Shown in pieces: positions 32,729 to 55,074 of a DNA stretch of 64,000 nt (position 1 is the stretch's first letter; every line of letters starts with the position of its first letter). A program made the translations under genes and the position numbers. Below the pieces are notes generated by a model. The model saw only the letters and a list, made by a program, of their open reading frames with translations. It was not told the DNA's origin and did not search any database. This DNA is from Photobacterium sp. TY1-4 (GTDB lineage: Bacteria; Pseudomonadota; Gammaproteobacteria; Enterobacterales; Vibrionaceae): the NCBI RefSeq assembly GCF_025398175.1, contig NZ_CP099734.1, positions 3,472,001 to 3,536,000 of the forward strand, read 5' to 3'.

Positions 32729-33151
32729 TCAATGACACATTAACACATCGCAGCCGCCTTGCTGTGACAAAGCCTGCCCCAGATCGCCAAACCACTGGAT
32801 ACCGCTTTTGTGTGTACCAAGAACGACCAGATTAGCCCGAACCTGCTTCACCAGATCCAGCAAATGCTTCGCAACGTCCCCATCGGCAATATGCAGGGCC
32901 CGGACTTTATAGGGGGATGCCTGAGACAAGGCAGATAGCTGCTGAATGCGGAGCGCCTGGGTGTCTAAGTGCGCCTCTTCCAGCCCCAGCTCCGCATCCA
33001 GAAAACTCACATTCCCCAGCCCCGGCTCGACAAACGCGACATGCAACTCGGCATGGTTCTGCCCTGCAATCAGCGCCGCTTTCACCATCAACTGGTGTGC
33101 ATCCAGGTTATCCGGGTTTACCGCCAGCAGTACCGTCTGATACAACGCCAT
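32729..33151 (-). CDS. UspA-class universal stress protein
   Basis: 140 aa from the ATG at 33151, preceded by GGGGGAAAAG; the frame extends to 33202 without a better start. It begins MALYQTVLLAVNPD, with the beta-strand pattern of UspA. Near the end, NLVVLGTHKSGIQWFGDLGQ replaces the G-2x-G-9x-G(S/T) ATP loop, so it is closer to the non-ATP-binding UspA group. Expressed from its own unit upstream of the thiC promoter; role in stress survival is only family-level. Confidence 0.85.
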   Translation of the reverse strand: MALYQTVLLAVNPDNLDAHQLMVKAALIAGQNHAELHVAFVEPGLGNVSFLDAELGLEEAHLDTQALRIQQLSALSQASPYKVRALHIADGDVAKHLLDLVKQVRANLVVLGTHKSGIQWFGDLGQALSQQGGCDVLMCH

Positions 33152-33297
33152 ACTTTTCCCCCGAGAATGATTCATGTCACCCACCGAAACATCGTGCATC
33201 AATCATTGATTGCACATTTACAGCCCGGCAAAGGTGATCAACACACAGCTATCGTGGTATTAGTATGGCAACTTTCTCACAACCTAAAGTAGTATCA

Positions 33298-33681
33298 ATG
33301 AGCCAATTTTTCTTCTTGGGACTGATTGCGCTGGGCGGTGCCTTTGGCGCCTGTTCACGGTATCTGATTTCTGAACTGTGCGTCAGCCTGTTCGGCCGGG
33401 GATTTCCCTACGGTACCCTGGTCGTCAATGTGCTCGGCTCCTTGCTCATGGGGCTATTGATGTCTGCCATCAACCAGGGCATGATTGCGAGTGTCCCCGC
33501 CCGTCCCATCATTGGTTTGGGCTTTCTCGGGGCCCTGACGACCTTCTCCACGTTCTCGATGGATAATGTCATTCTGATGCAGCAAGGCGCGTTTTTAAAA
33601 GCCGGACTCAATATACTGCTCAATGTCGCTCTCAGCATCGCAGCCTGCTTTGTGGGTTACCAGCTCCTCATGAAAAACTAG
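33298..33681 (+). CDS. crcB: Fluoride channel CrcB/Fluc
   Basis: 127 aa from ATG 33298 (MSQFFFLGLIALGGAFGACS); an ATG at 33265 in frame is possible. Four membrane helices, GAFGACSRYLIS, and the signature NVLGSLLMG and GALTTFSTFSMD. Dual-topology homodimer exporting fluoride. No fluoride riboswitch could be recognised upstream. Confidence 0.95.
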   Translation: MSQFFFLGLIALGGAFGACSRYLISELCVSLFGRGFPYGTLVVNVLGSLLMGLLMSAINQGMIASVPARPIIGLGFLGALTTFSTFSMDNVILMQQGAFLKAGLNILLNVALSIAACFVGYQLLMKN

Positions 33682-34010
33682 CGCCTGCGTAGCCCAAACA
33701 ACGCTGACATCGCGTCCATCTCCCCACGGCCTTCGAAAGCAGCACTAAAATTGGTAGATCATAAAGAAAGAAATTTGATCAGGCCAACAGAAGCTCGATG
33801 GATCATAGGATCGGACAGGGCTGTACTCCGATGCTACGATATCCCAAAGACCATCAGGCGCTGCAGTACATTAATGGAATTCGACAATCAGCATACAAAA
33901 AAGCCCCTGCATCTCTGCAGGGGCGTATAGTCTGAGGCTTCAGAAGACGGCAGGGAGCCGCATTCAGGAAATTCAGAGAATCCACTGCACTGACAATGGA
34001 CGCTTAAAAC
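33682..34010. other. Intergenic region between crcB and the rrn copy 1 terminators
   Basis: About 330 bp with no convincing gene on either strand. The only clear structures are the minus-strand terminators at 33897-33924 and 34011-34039. Confidence 0.6.
33897..33924 (-). terminator. Second, distal terminator after rrn copy 1
   Basis: Perfect 9-bp stem GCCCCTGCA/TGCAGGGGC with a TCTC loop and a T-run on the minus strand, 86 bp beyond the first rrn terminator. Either a fail-safe for the rRNA operon or the end of a short unrecognised transcript. Confidence 0.85.
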
Positions 34011-34039
34011 AAAAAAACCTCAGCATTTCTGCTGAGGTT
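34011..34039 (-). terminator. Terminator of rrn copy 1
   Basis: Nine-bp stem AACCTCAGC/GCTGAGGTT with a 6-nt loop and seven Ts on the minus strand, 7 bp after tRNA-Trp. Confidence 0.92.
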
Positions 34040-34046
34040 TCAAATA

Positions 34047-34123
<77 letters not shown>

Positions 34124-34160
34124 GTTGGCTCAGTTTTTAAGAGCTGAAACTCTGAATAAG

Positions 34161-34237
34161 TGGCGGAGCGGACGGGACTCGAACCCGCGACCCCCGGCGT
34201 GACAGGCCGGTATTCTAACCAACTGAACTACCGCTCC
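34161..34237 (-). tRNA. tRNA-Asp (GTC)
   Basis: 77 nt with encoded CCA. Acceptor GGAGCGG, anticodon loop CTGTCAC (GTC), T-loop GTTCGAGTC. Lies between 5S and tRNA-Trp. Confidence 0.97.
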
Positions 34238-34291
34238 ACACGGCACCTAATCGAAGTCTTACTGTTGATGCTTCAATCAAGTTAATGTTCA

Positions 34292-34411
34292 AAGCCTGGC
34301 GATGTCCTACTCTCACATGGGGAGGCCCCACACTACCATCGGCGCTGCTGCGTTTCACTGCTGAGTTCGGCATGGGATCAGGTGGGTCCGCAACGCTATG
34401 GTCGCCAAGCA
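34292..34411 (-). rRNA. rrf: 5S ribosomal RNA, rrn copy 1
   Basis: About 120 nt. Starts TGCTTGGCGACCATAGCG and ends CATCGCCAGGC; ends pair with each other as in all 5S. Ends estimated by comparison with E. coli. Identical in its core to copy 2. Confidence 0.95.
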
Positions 34412-34558
34412 AATTCGATGTGAAGGGATTCACTAATATCGCGATGCCATGGATGGCAAGGAGCGATGTGACCCTACACTAAATCTGGAAAAGTTAACTA
34501 GTATCTCAAACACATCATTCAAGTGCTCGTGGAGTCCGTAAAACCCCTTGGGTGTTGT

Positions 34559-37447
<2,889 letters not shown>

Positions 37448-37630
37448 ATACAACCCCAAAGGGTCTATATCGTAAACAACCAAGGTTTCCATCTGAGTAA
37501 AAGATGGAATAGTTTGTTTTGCCGGACTCTTCTTACACAAGACACTTGAATGTGTATTGCTTGAGAACTCGTTTCACCTTTCGGTGAAACAATAAATCAA
37601 TCTTTTCGATTGAATTTACTAGTCAGCTTT

Positions 37631-37648
37631 CCAGATTGTTAAAGAGCA
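37631..37648 (-). promoter_or_regulatory. Spacer boxA antitermination site, rrn copy 1
   Basis: Minus-strand TGCTCTTTAACAATCTGG matches the boxA of rRNA antitermination, where NusB/NusE load. The same sequence sits at 43489-43506 in copy 2 and 49069-49086 in copy 3. Confidence 0.85.
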
Positions 37649-37709
37649 TGTGTTGTTATCCCGAAGGGACAGACACTTTCTAACGACACTCGTAAGTGTG
37701 TTTAGAAAG

Positions 37710-37785
37710 TGGTGGAGCTAAGCAGGATCGAACTGCTGACCTCCTGCGTGCAAGGCAGGCGCTCTCCCAGCTGAGCTATAGCCCC
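37710..37785 (-). tRNA. tRNA-Ala (TGC), rrn copy 1 spacer
   Basis: 76 nt with encoded CCA; GGGGCTATAGCTCAGCTGGG start and TTGCACG anticodon loop (TGC). Last of four tRNAs in this 16S-23S spacer. Confidence 0.97.
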
Positions 37786-37816
37786 ATCGATAGTTTGAAT
37801 TCTTTCGAGGAAAGAA

Positions 37817-37892
37817 TGGTGGGCGATACCGGGCTCGAACCAGTGACCCCCTCCTTGTAAGGGAGGTGCTCTCCCAACTGAGCTAATCGCCC
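37817..37892 (-). tRNA. tRNA-Val (TAC)
   Basis: 76 nt with encoded CCA; GGGCGATTAGCTCAGTTGGG start and TTACAAG anticodon loop (TAC). Confidence 0.97.
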
Positions 37893-37957
37893 ACGGCTGT
37901 TTGTCTCCACTTTTGAAAAAGCAGAAGCAAAACGGTTTTACATCCTTCGTGGAAAGA

Positions 37958-38033
37958 TGGTGGGTCGTGCAGGATTCGAACCTGCGACCAATTGATTAAA
38001 AGTCAACTGCTCTACCAACTGAGCTAACGACCC
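37958..38033 (-). tRNA. tRNA-Lys (TTT)
   Basis: 76 nt with encoded CCA; GGGTCGTTAGCTCAGTTGGT start and CTTTTAA anticodon loop (TTT). One base separates it from tRNA-Glu. Confidence 0.97.
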
Positions 38034-38034
38034 G

Positions 38035-38110
38035 TGGCGTCCCATAGGGGAGTCGAACCCCTGTTACCGCCGTGAAAGGGCGGTGTCCTAGGCCTCTAGA
38101 CGAATGGGAC
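38035..38110 (-). tRNA. tRNA-Glu (TTC)
   Basis: 76 nt with encoded CCA; GTCCCATTCGTCTAGAGGCC start and CTTTCAC anticodon loop (TTC). First tRNA after 16S in copy 1. Confidence 0.97.
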
Positions 38111-38206
38111 TTTGGTTTCTAAGTTTGGGCACTTAGAAAAACATGTTCTTTCTATTTCGACCAAGCAATCTGTGTGGACACTGCATCAAACAATGCGTCA
38201 TATCGT

Positions 38207-39758
<1,552 letters not shown>

Positions 39759-40116
39759 AAGTTTTGGTGTTTCCGAAGAAACGGCTCAGTGATTACTGAT
39801 AAATTGACTGTGCTGATACCGAAGTATCAATTTGGTCACTCAGCTCACTGATAAATCTTTTGACTATCATTTCACGAGCGCCCACACAGATTGCATGGTC
39901 AAATTGTTAAAGAACGTTGACTTTCAATGCCTTGACGCAATGCGCTTCAGCAAGCCAGGACGCGTATATTACGCTTTCCAGATTTGAAGTCAAGATAAAA
40001 CTTTCAACTTTTTTGCCAACCGGCGAGAAAGTAAAAACCTTATCTTGACTCCGCTCGTATCACCGTTGATGAGAGCGAAAGAAAAGCCCGTTGTAGCCAA
40101 CGGGCTTTCGTAATTG
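39759..40116 (-). promoter_or_regulatory. rrn copy 1 promoter and leader, plus upstream operon end
   Basis: No protein gene. Minus-strand promoter TTGACT (39988-39993), 16-bp spacer, TAATAT (39966-39971), with an A/T-rich upstream stretch (40000-40020) as in UP elements. The leader carries boxA (39900-39915) and the left arm of the pre-16S stem (39878-39894). The terminator of rrn copy 2 lies at 40080-40110. Confidence 0.85.
40080..40110 (-). terminator. Terminator of rrn copy 2
   Basis: Stem AAAGCCCGTTG/CAACGGGCTTT on the minus strand followed by TTCTTTC, 7 bp after the 5S end and about 90 bp before the copy 1 promoter. Confidence 0.88.
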
Positions 40117-40236
40117 GAGCCTGGCGATGTCCTACTCTCACATGGGGAGGCCCCACACTACCATCGGCGCTGCTGCGTTTCACTGCTGAGTTCGGCATGG
40201 GATCAGGTGGGTCCGCAACGCTATGGTCGCCAAGCA
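40117..40236 (-). rRNA. rrf: 5S ribosomal RNA, rrn copy 2
   Basis: About 120 nt, same sequence as copy 1. No tRNA follows it; the terminator comes directly after. Confidence 0.95.
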
Positions 40237-40383
40237 AATTCGATGTGAAGGGATTCACTAATATCGCGATGCCATGGATGGCAAGGAGCGATGTGACCCT
40301 ACACTAAATCTGGAAAAGTTAACTAGTATCTCAAACACATCATTCAAGTGCTCGTGGAGTCCGTAAAACCCCTTGGGTGTTGT

Positions 40384-43272
<2,889 letters not shown>

Positions 43273-43574
43273 ATACAACCCCAAAGGGTCTGTATCGTAA
43301 ACAACCAAGGTTTTCCATCAATTGCTTGATGGAATAGTTTGTTTTGCCGGACTCTTTGTCTGTCTTCACTTTGAAAAGTGAAAGCAAACTTACACAAGAC
43401 ACTTGAATGTGTGTTGCTTGAGAACTCGTTTCACCTTGCGGTGAAACAATAATTTCGATTCCTAAAAATCGAATTACTAGTCAGCTTTCCAGATTGTTAA
43501 AGAGCATGTGTTTCGTTTTCTCCAAAGAGAAACAAACCACTGTTTAAAGATTCTCAGGGAAAACCCTTAAAGAG
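43273..43574 (-). other. Spacer between tRNA-Ala and 23S, rrn copy 2
   Basis: About 300 bp holding boxA (43489-43506) and short hairpins, including CACTTT/AAAGTG near 43370-43383 and TTCGATT/AATCGAA near 43453-43473. No gene seen. Confidence 0.7.
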
Positions 43575-43650
43575 TGGTGGAGCTAAGCAGGATCGAACTG
43601 CTGACCTCCTGCGTGCAAGGCAGGCGCTCTCCCAGCTGAGCTATAGCCCC
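43575..43650 (-). tRNA. tRNA-Ala (TGC), rrn copy 2 spacer
   Basis: 76 nt with encoded CCA, identical to the copy 1 tRNA-Ala; anticodon TGC. Confidence 0.97.
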
Positions 43651-43690
43651 GACGTTTCCGATGCCTCACCAACTTCCCTTGGGCAGGAAG

Positions 43691-43767
<77 letters not shown>

Positions 43768-43840
43768 AGCATCGTTTCGCTCTTCACATTTTAACCAGGC
43801 AATCTGTGTGGACACTGCATCAAACAATGTGTCATATCGT

Positions 43841-45406
<1,566 letters not shown>

Positions 45407-45696
45407 AAGTTTTGGTGTTTCCGAAGAAACGGCTCAGTGATTACTGATAAATTGACTGTGCTGATACCGAAGTATCAATTTGGTCACTCAGTTCACTGAT
45501 AAATCTTTTTGACTATCATTTCACGAGTGCCCACACAGATTGCATGGTCAAATTGTTAAAGAACTGTGCTTTCAGCGCCTTAGCGCTCAAGCGAGGTGCG
45601 TATAATACGCTTCCCACTTTGAAAGTCAACATAAAACTCTAAGAAACTTTAGAACTTTATGGTGACTTGCTTGAATCTCAAGCAAAGTCGGAATGA
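45407..45696 (-). promoter_or_regulatory. rrn copy 2 promoter and leader
   Basis: Minus-strand TTGACT (45624-45629), 16-bp spacer, TATTAT (45602-45607); boxA at 45549-45564. Upstream lies only an imperfect hairpin (45663-45689) without a T-run, so I see no true terminator after the 5S of copy 3. Confidence 0.85.
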
Positions 45697-45816
45697 AAGC
45701 CTGGCGATGTCCTACTCTCACATGGGGAGGCCCCACACTACCATCGGCGCTGCTGCGTTTCACTACTGAGTTCGGCATGGGATCAGGTGGGTCCGCAACG
45801 CTATGGTCGCCAAGCA
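45697..45816 (-). rRNA. rrf: 5S ribosomal RNA, rrn copy 3
   Basis: About 120 nt, one substitution relative to copies 1 and 2: plus-strand A at 45765 where copy 2 has G at 40185. Confidence 0.95.
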
Positions 45817-45963
45817 AATTCGACGTGAAGGGATTCACTAATATCGCGATGCCATGGATGGCAAGGAGCGATGTGACCCTACACTAAATCTGGAAAAGTT
45901 AACTAGTTTCTCAAACACATCATTCAAGTGCTCGTGGAGTCCGTAAAACCCCTTGGGTGTTGT

Positions 45964-48852
<2,889 letters not shown>

Positions 48853-49202
48853 ATACAACCCCAAAGGGTCTGTATCGTAAACAACCAAGGTTTCCATCTG
48901 AGTAAAAGATGGAATTGTTTGTTTTGCCGGACTCTTTGTCTGTCTTCACTTTGAAAAGTGAAAGCAAACTTACACAAGACACTTGAATGTGTATTGCTTG
49001 AGAACTCGTTTCACCTTGCGGTGAAACAATAATTTCGATTCCTAAAAATCGAATTACTAGTCAGCTTTCCAGATTGTTAAAGAGCATAACGCACAAAGCG
49101 TTAATCAATAACTGACGTTATTGATTAGCGCTTTCGCGAGTTCTAAAACCATTTCACCAAGCAATCTGTGTGGACACTGCATCAAACAATGTGTCATATC
49201 GT
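48853..49202 (-). other. tRNA-less 16S-23S spacer with long hairpin, rrn copy 3
   Basis: 350 bp without any tRNA. BoxA at 49069-49086. In the place where tRNAs sit in the other copies is an 18-bp near-perfect inverted repeat (49095-49112 with 49117-49134, loop TGAC, one G.T-type mismatch). Confidence 0.85.
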
Positions 49203-50768
<1,566 letters not shown>

Positions 50769-51063
50769 AAGTTTTGGTGTTTCCGAAGAAACGGCTCAGT
50801 GATTACTGATTTCTTGCCGCCGCTTTTAAGAAAAGCAGAAGCAAAAATAAATTGACTGTGCTGATACCGAAGTATCAATTTGGTCACTCAGCTCACTGAT
50901 AAATCTTTTGACTATCATTTCACGAGTGCCCACACAGATTGCATGGTCAAATTGTTAAAGAACTTTTCTTTCACGTCGCTGGCTTATCTCGCCGTGCTCC
51001 GTGTCAGTGAGGTCGCATTATAGAGCGTTCGATCACATACGCAAGGGCTAAATTGAAATAATT
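50769..51063 (-). promoter_or_regulatory. rrn copy 3 promoter and leader
   Basis: Minus-strand TTGCGT (51039-51044), 16-bp spacer, TATAAT (51017-51022), then GCGACC, closely resembling an E. coli rrn P1 core with GC-rich discriminator. A/T-rich upstream (51051-51065). BoxA at 50948-50963. The leader contains a 38-nt insertion (50811-50848) absent from copies 1 and 2. Confidence 0.88.
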
Positions 51064-51092
51064 TTGTCATTTGAGCTCAAACGTACAATTAT
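51064..51092 (+). promoter_or_regulatory. Possible yrdA promoter
   Basis: TTGTCA (51064-51069), 17-bp spacer, AATTAT (51087-51092), about 90 bp before the yrdA start. Back to back with the rrn copy 3 promoter. Confidence 0.5.
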
Positions 51093-51180
51093 CACCCAAA
51101 CCTGGCATTTTCCGATGTTAATTACGCCATCAGCAAGCTATTCTGACCGAGTAAACTGTCAATTTCAGGGTTTTCCTTTC

Positions 51181-51720
51181 ATGCAAAACGCACTTCGCCC
51201 TTATAAAGGGATTTATCCCTCGCTTTCATCAACGACCTATGTGAATGACACAGCAGTTCTGGTCGGTGACATTCACCTCGCAGAAGATTCGAGTATCTGG
51301 CCGCTGGTTGCCGCCCGCGGTGACGTCAATACCATTCGTATCGGCGCCCGAACCAACGTTCAGGATGGCAGCGTTTTGCATGTGACGCGCAAAAGCCCAA
51401 GCAACCCTGACGGCCATCCCCTAATTATTGGTCAAGATGTGACAATTGGCCACAAGGCGATGTTGCATGGCTGCCAGATAGGCGATCGGGTCTTGGTTGG
51501 GATGGGCGCCATTATTCTGGATGGTGTCGTCGTCGAAGATGACGTCATTATCGGGGCAGGGTGCCTGGTGCCCCCGGGCAAGCGACTGCAAAGCGGTTAC
51601 CTCTATATCGGCAACCCGGCCAAACAAGCCCGGCCACTGACCGAGCAAGAGCGGGCCTTTCTTCCTGCATCCGCCGACAACTATGTAAGGCTGAAAAACG
51701 ACTATCTGGCTGAGGGCTAA
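51181..51720 (+). CDS. yrdA: Gamma-carbonic-anhydrase-like protein YrdA
   Basis: 179 aa from ATG 51181 (MQNALRPYKGIYPSL); the frame is open to 51064 but homology starts here. Left-handed beta-helix of hexapeptide repeats. Metal ligands by analogy with the gamma class lie in VLHVTR and IGHKAMLHGCQIGD. Related bacterial proteins bind zinc, but carbonic anhydrase activity is often weak or absent. Converges on yrdB with 3 bp between the stops. Confidence 0.93.
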   Translation: MQNALRPYKGIYPSLSSTTYVNDTAVLVGDIHLAEDSSIWPLVAARGDVNTIRIGARTNVQDGSVLHVTRKSPSNPDGHPLIIGQDVTIGHKAMLHGCQIGDRVLVGMGAIILDGVVVEDDVIIGAGCLVPPGKRLQSGYLYIGNPAKQARPLTEQERAFLPASADNYVRLKNDYLAEG

Positions 51721-51729
51721 CCCTCAGCC
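51708..51729. other. Perfect inverted repeat over the yrdA and yrdB stop codons
   Basis: GGCTGAGGG-CTAA-CCCTCAGCC: a 9-bp perfect stem with a 4-nt loop. It covers the last codons of yrdA and of yrdB on opposite strands. No T-run on either side, so not a canonical terminator. Confidence 0.85.
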
Positions 51730-51987
51730 GATCTCAATATCCCCGTCAGCATTAAAGGCTTCATCTTCGATTAAAGCTTCTGCCAGCTCTTCCAGATCGT
51801 AGCGGCTAGCAGCAAACGCCGCCAGGATCTCCGCTTCACTGCTGAAGGTTTGCGCTTCCTGTTGTTGCAACCAGGCCAGACTGACCCAGCACGTAATTAA
51901 CGCGCCGGCCTGCTGCGCCGGAAAGCTCACTGCTTGCTTTTCACGGTCCCAGTGCTGAATATCGGCAAATAAAATATCTTGGTTCAT
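51724..51987 (-). CDS. yrdB: YrdB family protein (DUF1488)
   Basis: 87 aa from ATG 51987 (MNQDILFADIQHWD), preceded by AGGAATA. Small acidic protein with a WDREKQAVSFPAQQAG core. Function unknown; family recognised mainly from its constant place beside aroE and yrdA. Two bp after the aroE stop. Confidence 0.88.
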   Translation of the reverse strand: MNQDILFADIQHWDREKQAVSFPAQQAGALITCWVSLAWLQQQEAQTFSSEAEILAAFAASRYDLEELAEALIEDEAFNADGDIEIG

Positions 51988-51989
51988 GA

Positions 51990-52811
51990 TTATTCCTGCA
52001 TTAAACGACGCAGCTCCCGCTGGACTTGCTTCGCGCCCGGACGAAGACCACGCCATACCATAAAACTCTCAGCTGCCTGGCCGACCAGCATCCCCAGCCC
52101 GTCAAGCACGACTTTTGCACCCAACTGCTGCGCCCATTGATTAAATGCGGTGGGTTCGCACCCGTAGACCATGTCGTAACACACCGTCATCGGCTGGATC
52201 AGGCTTTCCGGGATCCCCGGCAACTGACCGCTCAGGCTGGCCGAGGTGGAATTAATGATCACGTCATATTGCTCGCCGGCCAGTTTATCCAGCGCGATGG
52301 CGTCGACCGGGCCATGCGCGGCAAAGGCATCGACCAACGCCTCGGCTTTCGCCAGGGTTCGGTTGGCAATCTTGATCGATGACGGTTGCTGCGCCAGCAG
52401 CGGCAAAACCACGCCCCGTGCTGCGCCACCCGCCCCGACCAACAAGACCCGTTTCCCTTTCAATGCGACCTGATGCTGCAGCAAATCCTGTACTAACCCT
52501 TCACCGTCGGTGTTGTCTCCGAGTACCAGCCCATCATCTAATTTTTTGAGGGTATTCACAGCACCGGCCAGACGCGCCCGTTCGGTCAGCTGATCGACAT
52601 AGTCAAAGGCCTGCTCTTTAAACGGCACCGTCACATTACAGCCGCGTCCGCCTTCTGCAAAAAAAGTATCCAATGCCGCGACAAATCCATCCAACGGGGC
52701 CAGCCTGGCTTCATAACTCATCTTCTGTGCCGTCTGACGCGCAAACAGGGTATGAATGAGAGGTGATTTACTCTGGGCAATCGGATTGCCGAACACAACG
52801 TACTTATCCAT
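51990..52811 (-). CDS. aroE: Shikimate dehydrogenase (NADP+)
   Basis: Reduces 3-dehydroshikimate in aromatic amino acid synthesis. ATG at 52811 gives 273 aa starting [17 protein letters not shown], aligned with E. coli; an ATG at 52826 is also in frame. Shows the catalytic Lys in VTVPFKEQA and Asp in GDNTDGEG, the NADP loop [13 protein letters not shown], and NRTLAKA. A strong terminator lies 21 bp upstream of this start, so expression needs read-through or an unseen promoter. Confidence 0.96.
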   Translation of the reverse strand: MDKYVVFGNPIAQSKSPLIHTLFARQTAQKMSYEARLAPLDGFVAALDTFFAEGGRGCNVTVPFKEQAFDYVDQLTERARLAGAVNTLKKLDDGLVLGDNTDGEGLVQDLLQHQVALKGKRVLLVGAGGAARGVVLPLLAQQPSSIKIANRTLAKAEALVDAFAAHGPVDAIALDKLAGEQYDVIINSTSASLSGQLPGIPESLIQPMTVCYDMVYGCEPTAFNQWAQQLGAKVVLDGLGMLVGQAAESFMVWRGLRPGAKQVQRELRRLMQE

Positions 52812-52831
52812 TTGCAAGAAATCCATGCGCT

Positions 52832-52863
52832 GAAAACAAAAAGGGTCAGTGAATCACTGACCC
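52832..52863 (-). terminator. Terminator between hemF and aroE
   Basis: Perfect 9-bp stem (GGGTCAGTG and its complement, 52843-52863) with a 3-nt loop, then TTTTTGTTTT on the minus strand. It ends 6 to 21 bp before the aroE start codon. Confidence 0.92.
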
Positions 52864-52902
52864 TATCATTGCCTTTCCACTGGAACAAACCGTTTTTAGC
52901 GG

Positions 52903-53814
<912 letters not shown>

Positions 53815-54372
53815 TTATCCTTGGCGAAAAACTTTCCCTGTCCGGGCATCTCGGATCTCAGACGGATTGTCACGTCCGCCGGTTTCCCCTTGTAAAATAG
53901 CCGGTAGATACTGACCCAGCTGTTGTTTGACTTCTTCGGCACTCCGTCCCGGCGCCTGACCGGTCAGGTTGGCACTGGTCGAGGTGAGCGGCTTGCCAAA
54001 CTGGCGGCATAACTGCTGCACCAACGGATGATCCGTCACGCGAACTGCAATGGTGTCAAACTGGCCGGTCAAAAAGGCCGGGACGCCCGGTTTGGTCGGC
54101 ATTACCCAAGTCACCGGCCCGGGCCAGGTATCGAAAATCCGCTGCTTCTGCGCGTCGCTCAACTGGCTGTCATCCACATAAGGCGCCAGCTGCGCGTAAT
54201 TAGCGGCGATCAGGATCAGCCCCTTTTCGATCGGACGCTGTTTGAGCGCCAGTAGCTTATTAACCGCTTGCTCATTATCCGGATCACAGCCCACGCCAAA
54301 CACCGCCTCAGTCGGGTAGGCCACCACATCCCCTTGCTGCAGCGCAGCCAGCACTTGCGTCAAATTATCCAC
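53815..54372 (-). CDS. tsaC: L-threonylcarbamoyladenylate synthase TsaC
   Basis: First step of the t6A37 tRNA modification (Sua5/YrdC fold). GTG at 54372, after GAGGGTGAT, gives 185 aa, close to the E. coli length. The ATG at 54435 would add 21 unrelated residues. Motifs: [46 protein letters not shown] and [13 protein letters not shown]. Confidence 0.96.
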   Translation of the reverse strand: MDNLTQVLAALQQGDVVAYPTEAVFGVGCDPDNEQAVNKLLALKQRPIEKGLILIAANYAQLAPYVDDSQLSDAQKQRIFDTWPGPVTWVMPTKPGVPAFLTGQFDTIAVRVTDHPLVQQLCRQFGKPLTSTSANLTGQAPGRSAEEVKQQLGQYLPAILQGETGGRDNPSEIRDARTGKVFRQG

Positions 54373-54494
54373 ATCACCCTCGTTCCGGCACCGGTTGGAT
54401 GCCCGTTTCAACTTTGTTGCGGGTATTTTACCCACTCCGGCCTGACAAGGCCATGTTCCGCAATATCCCTTAACAAAACCTGAGACAAACCCTA

Positions 54495-54510
54495 ACGCAA
54501 ACGTTTTCCT
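54495..54510 (+). promoter_or_regulatory. PurR operator of purEK
   Basis: ACGCAAACGTTTTCCT matches the enterobacterial PUR box essentially perfectly. It overlaps the likely -35 of a promoter whose TATAAT is at 54527-54532, so PurR with hypoxanthine or guanine would block RNA polymerase. Confidence 0.92.
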
Positions 54511-54526
54511 TCACAAAAAATCACCG

Positions 54527-54532
54527 TATAAT
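54527..54532 (+). promoter_or_regulatory. purE promoter -10 box
   Basis: Perfect TATAAT, 50 bp before the purE ATG. The -35 region (about 54504-54509, TTTTCC) is poor and lies inside the PurR operator. Confidence 0.8.
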
Positions 54533-54582
54533 GCGCGCCAAGCCTTCGTTGCCTTCAATTAGCTAACCCAAAGGAGATCGGG

Positions 54583-55074
54583 ATGAAAGTCGGGATTATC
54601 ATGGGCTCAAAGTCAGACTGGCCAACCATGCAGCACGCTGCTGAAATGTTGGAACGCTTCAACGTACCGTATGAGACCAAGGTGGTTTCGGCCCACCGGA
54701 CTCCGCATTTGCTGGCTGAATATGCAGAAACGGCCCATGAGCGCGGCATTAAAGTGATCATTGCCGGTGCCGGCGGTGCTGCCCACCTGCCCGGCATGAC
54801 CGCTGCATTTACCAGTGTGCCGGTCCTAGGTGTTCCGGTCCAGTCACGGGCGCTGAAGGGCATAGATTCACTCCTGTCGATCGTCCAGATGCCGAAAGGC
54901 GTTGCCGTCGGTACTTTGGCCATTGGGGATGCCGGTGCAGCCAATGCCGGTTTGCTGGCCGCCCAAATCATCGGCACCCAGGACAGCACCGTGATGGCTG
55001 CCGTCGATGCATTCCGTCAAGAGCAAACCGATCAGGTGTTAAGCAACCCGAACCCGGCCGAGGACGCATCATGA
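54583..55074 (+). CDS. purE: N5-carboxyaminoimidazole ribonucleotide mutase PurE
   Basis: Converts N5-CAIR to CAIR in purine synthesis. 163 aa, AAAGGAGATC ribosome site. Motifs [23 protein letters not shown] and [14 protein letters not shown] are class I PurE. ATGA overlap with purK. Confidence 0.98.
   Translation: MKVGIIMGSKSDWPTMQHAAEMLERFNVPYETKVVSAHRTPHLLAEYAETAHERGIKVIIAGAGGAAHLPGMTAAFTSVPVLGVPVQSRALKGIDSLLSIVQMPKGVAVGTLAIGDAGAANAGLLAAQIIGTQDSTVMAAVDAFRQEQTDQVLSNPNPAEDAS

Noticed and set aside
33203..33297. Possible fluoride riboswitch before crcB
   Set aside because: The conserved fluoride-aptamer blocks could not be found; only the gene identity suggested it.
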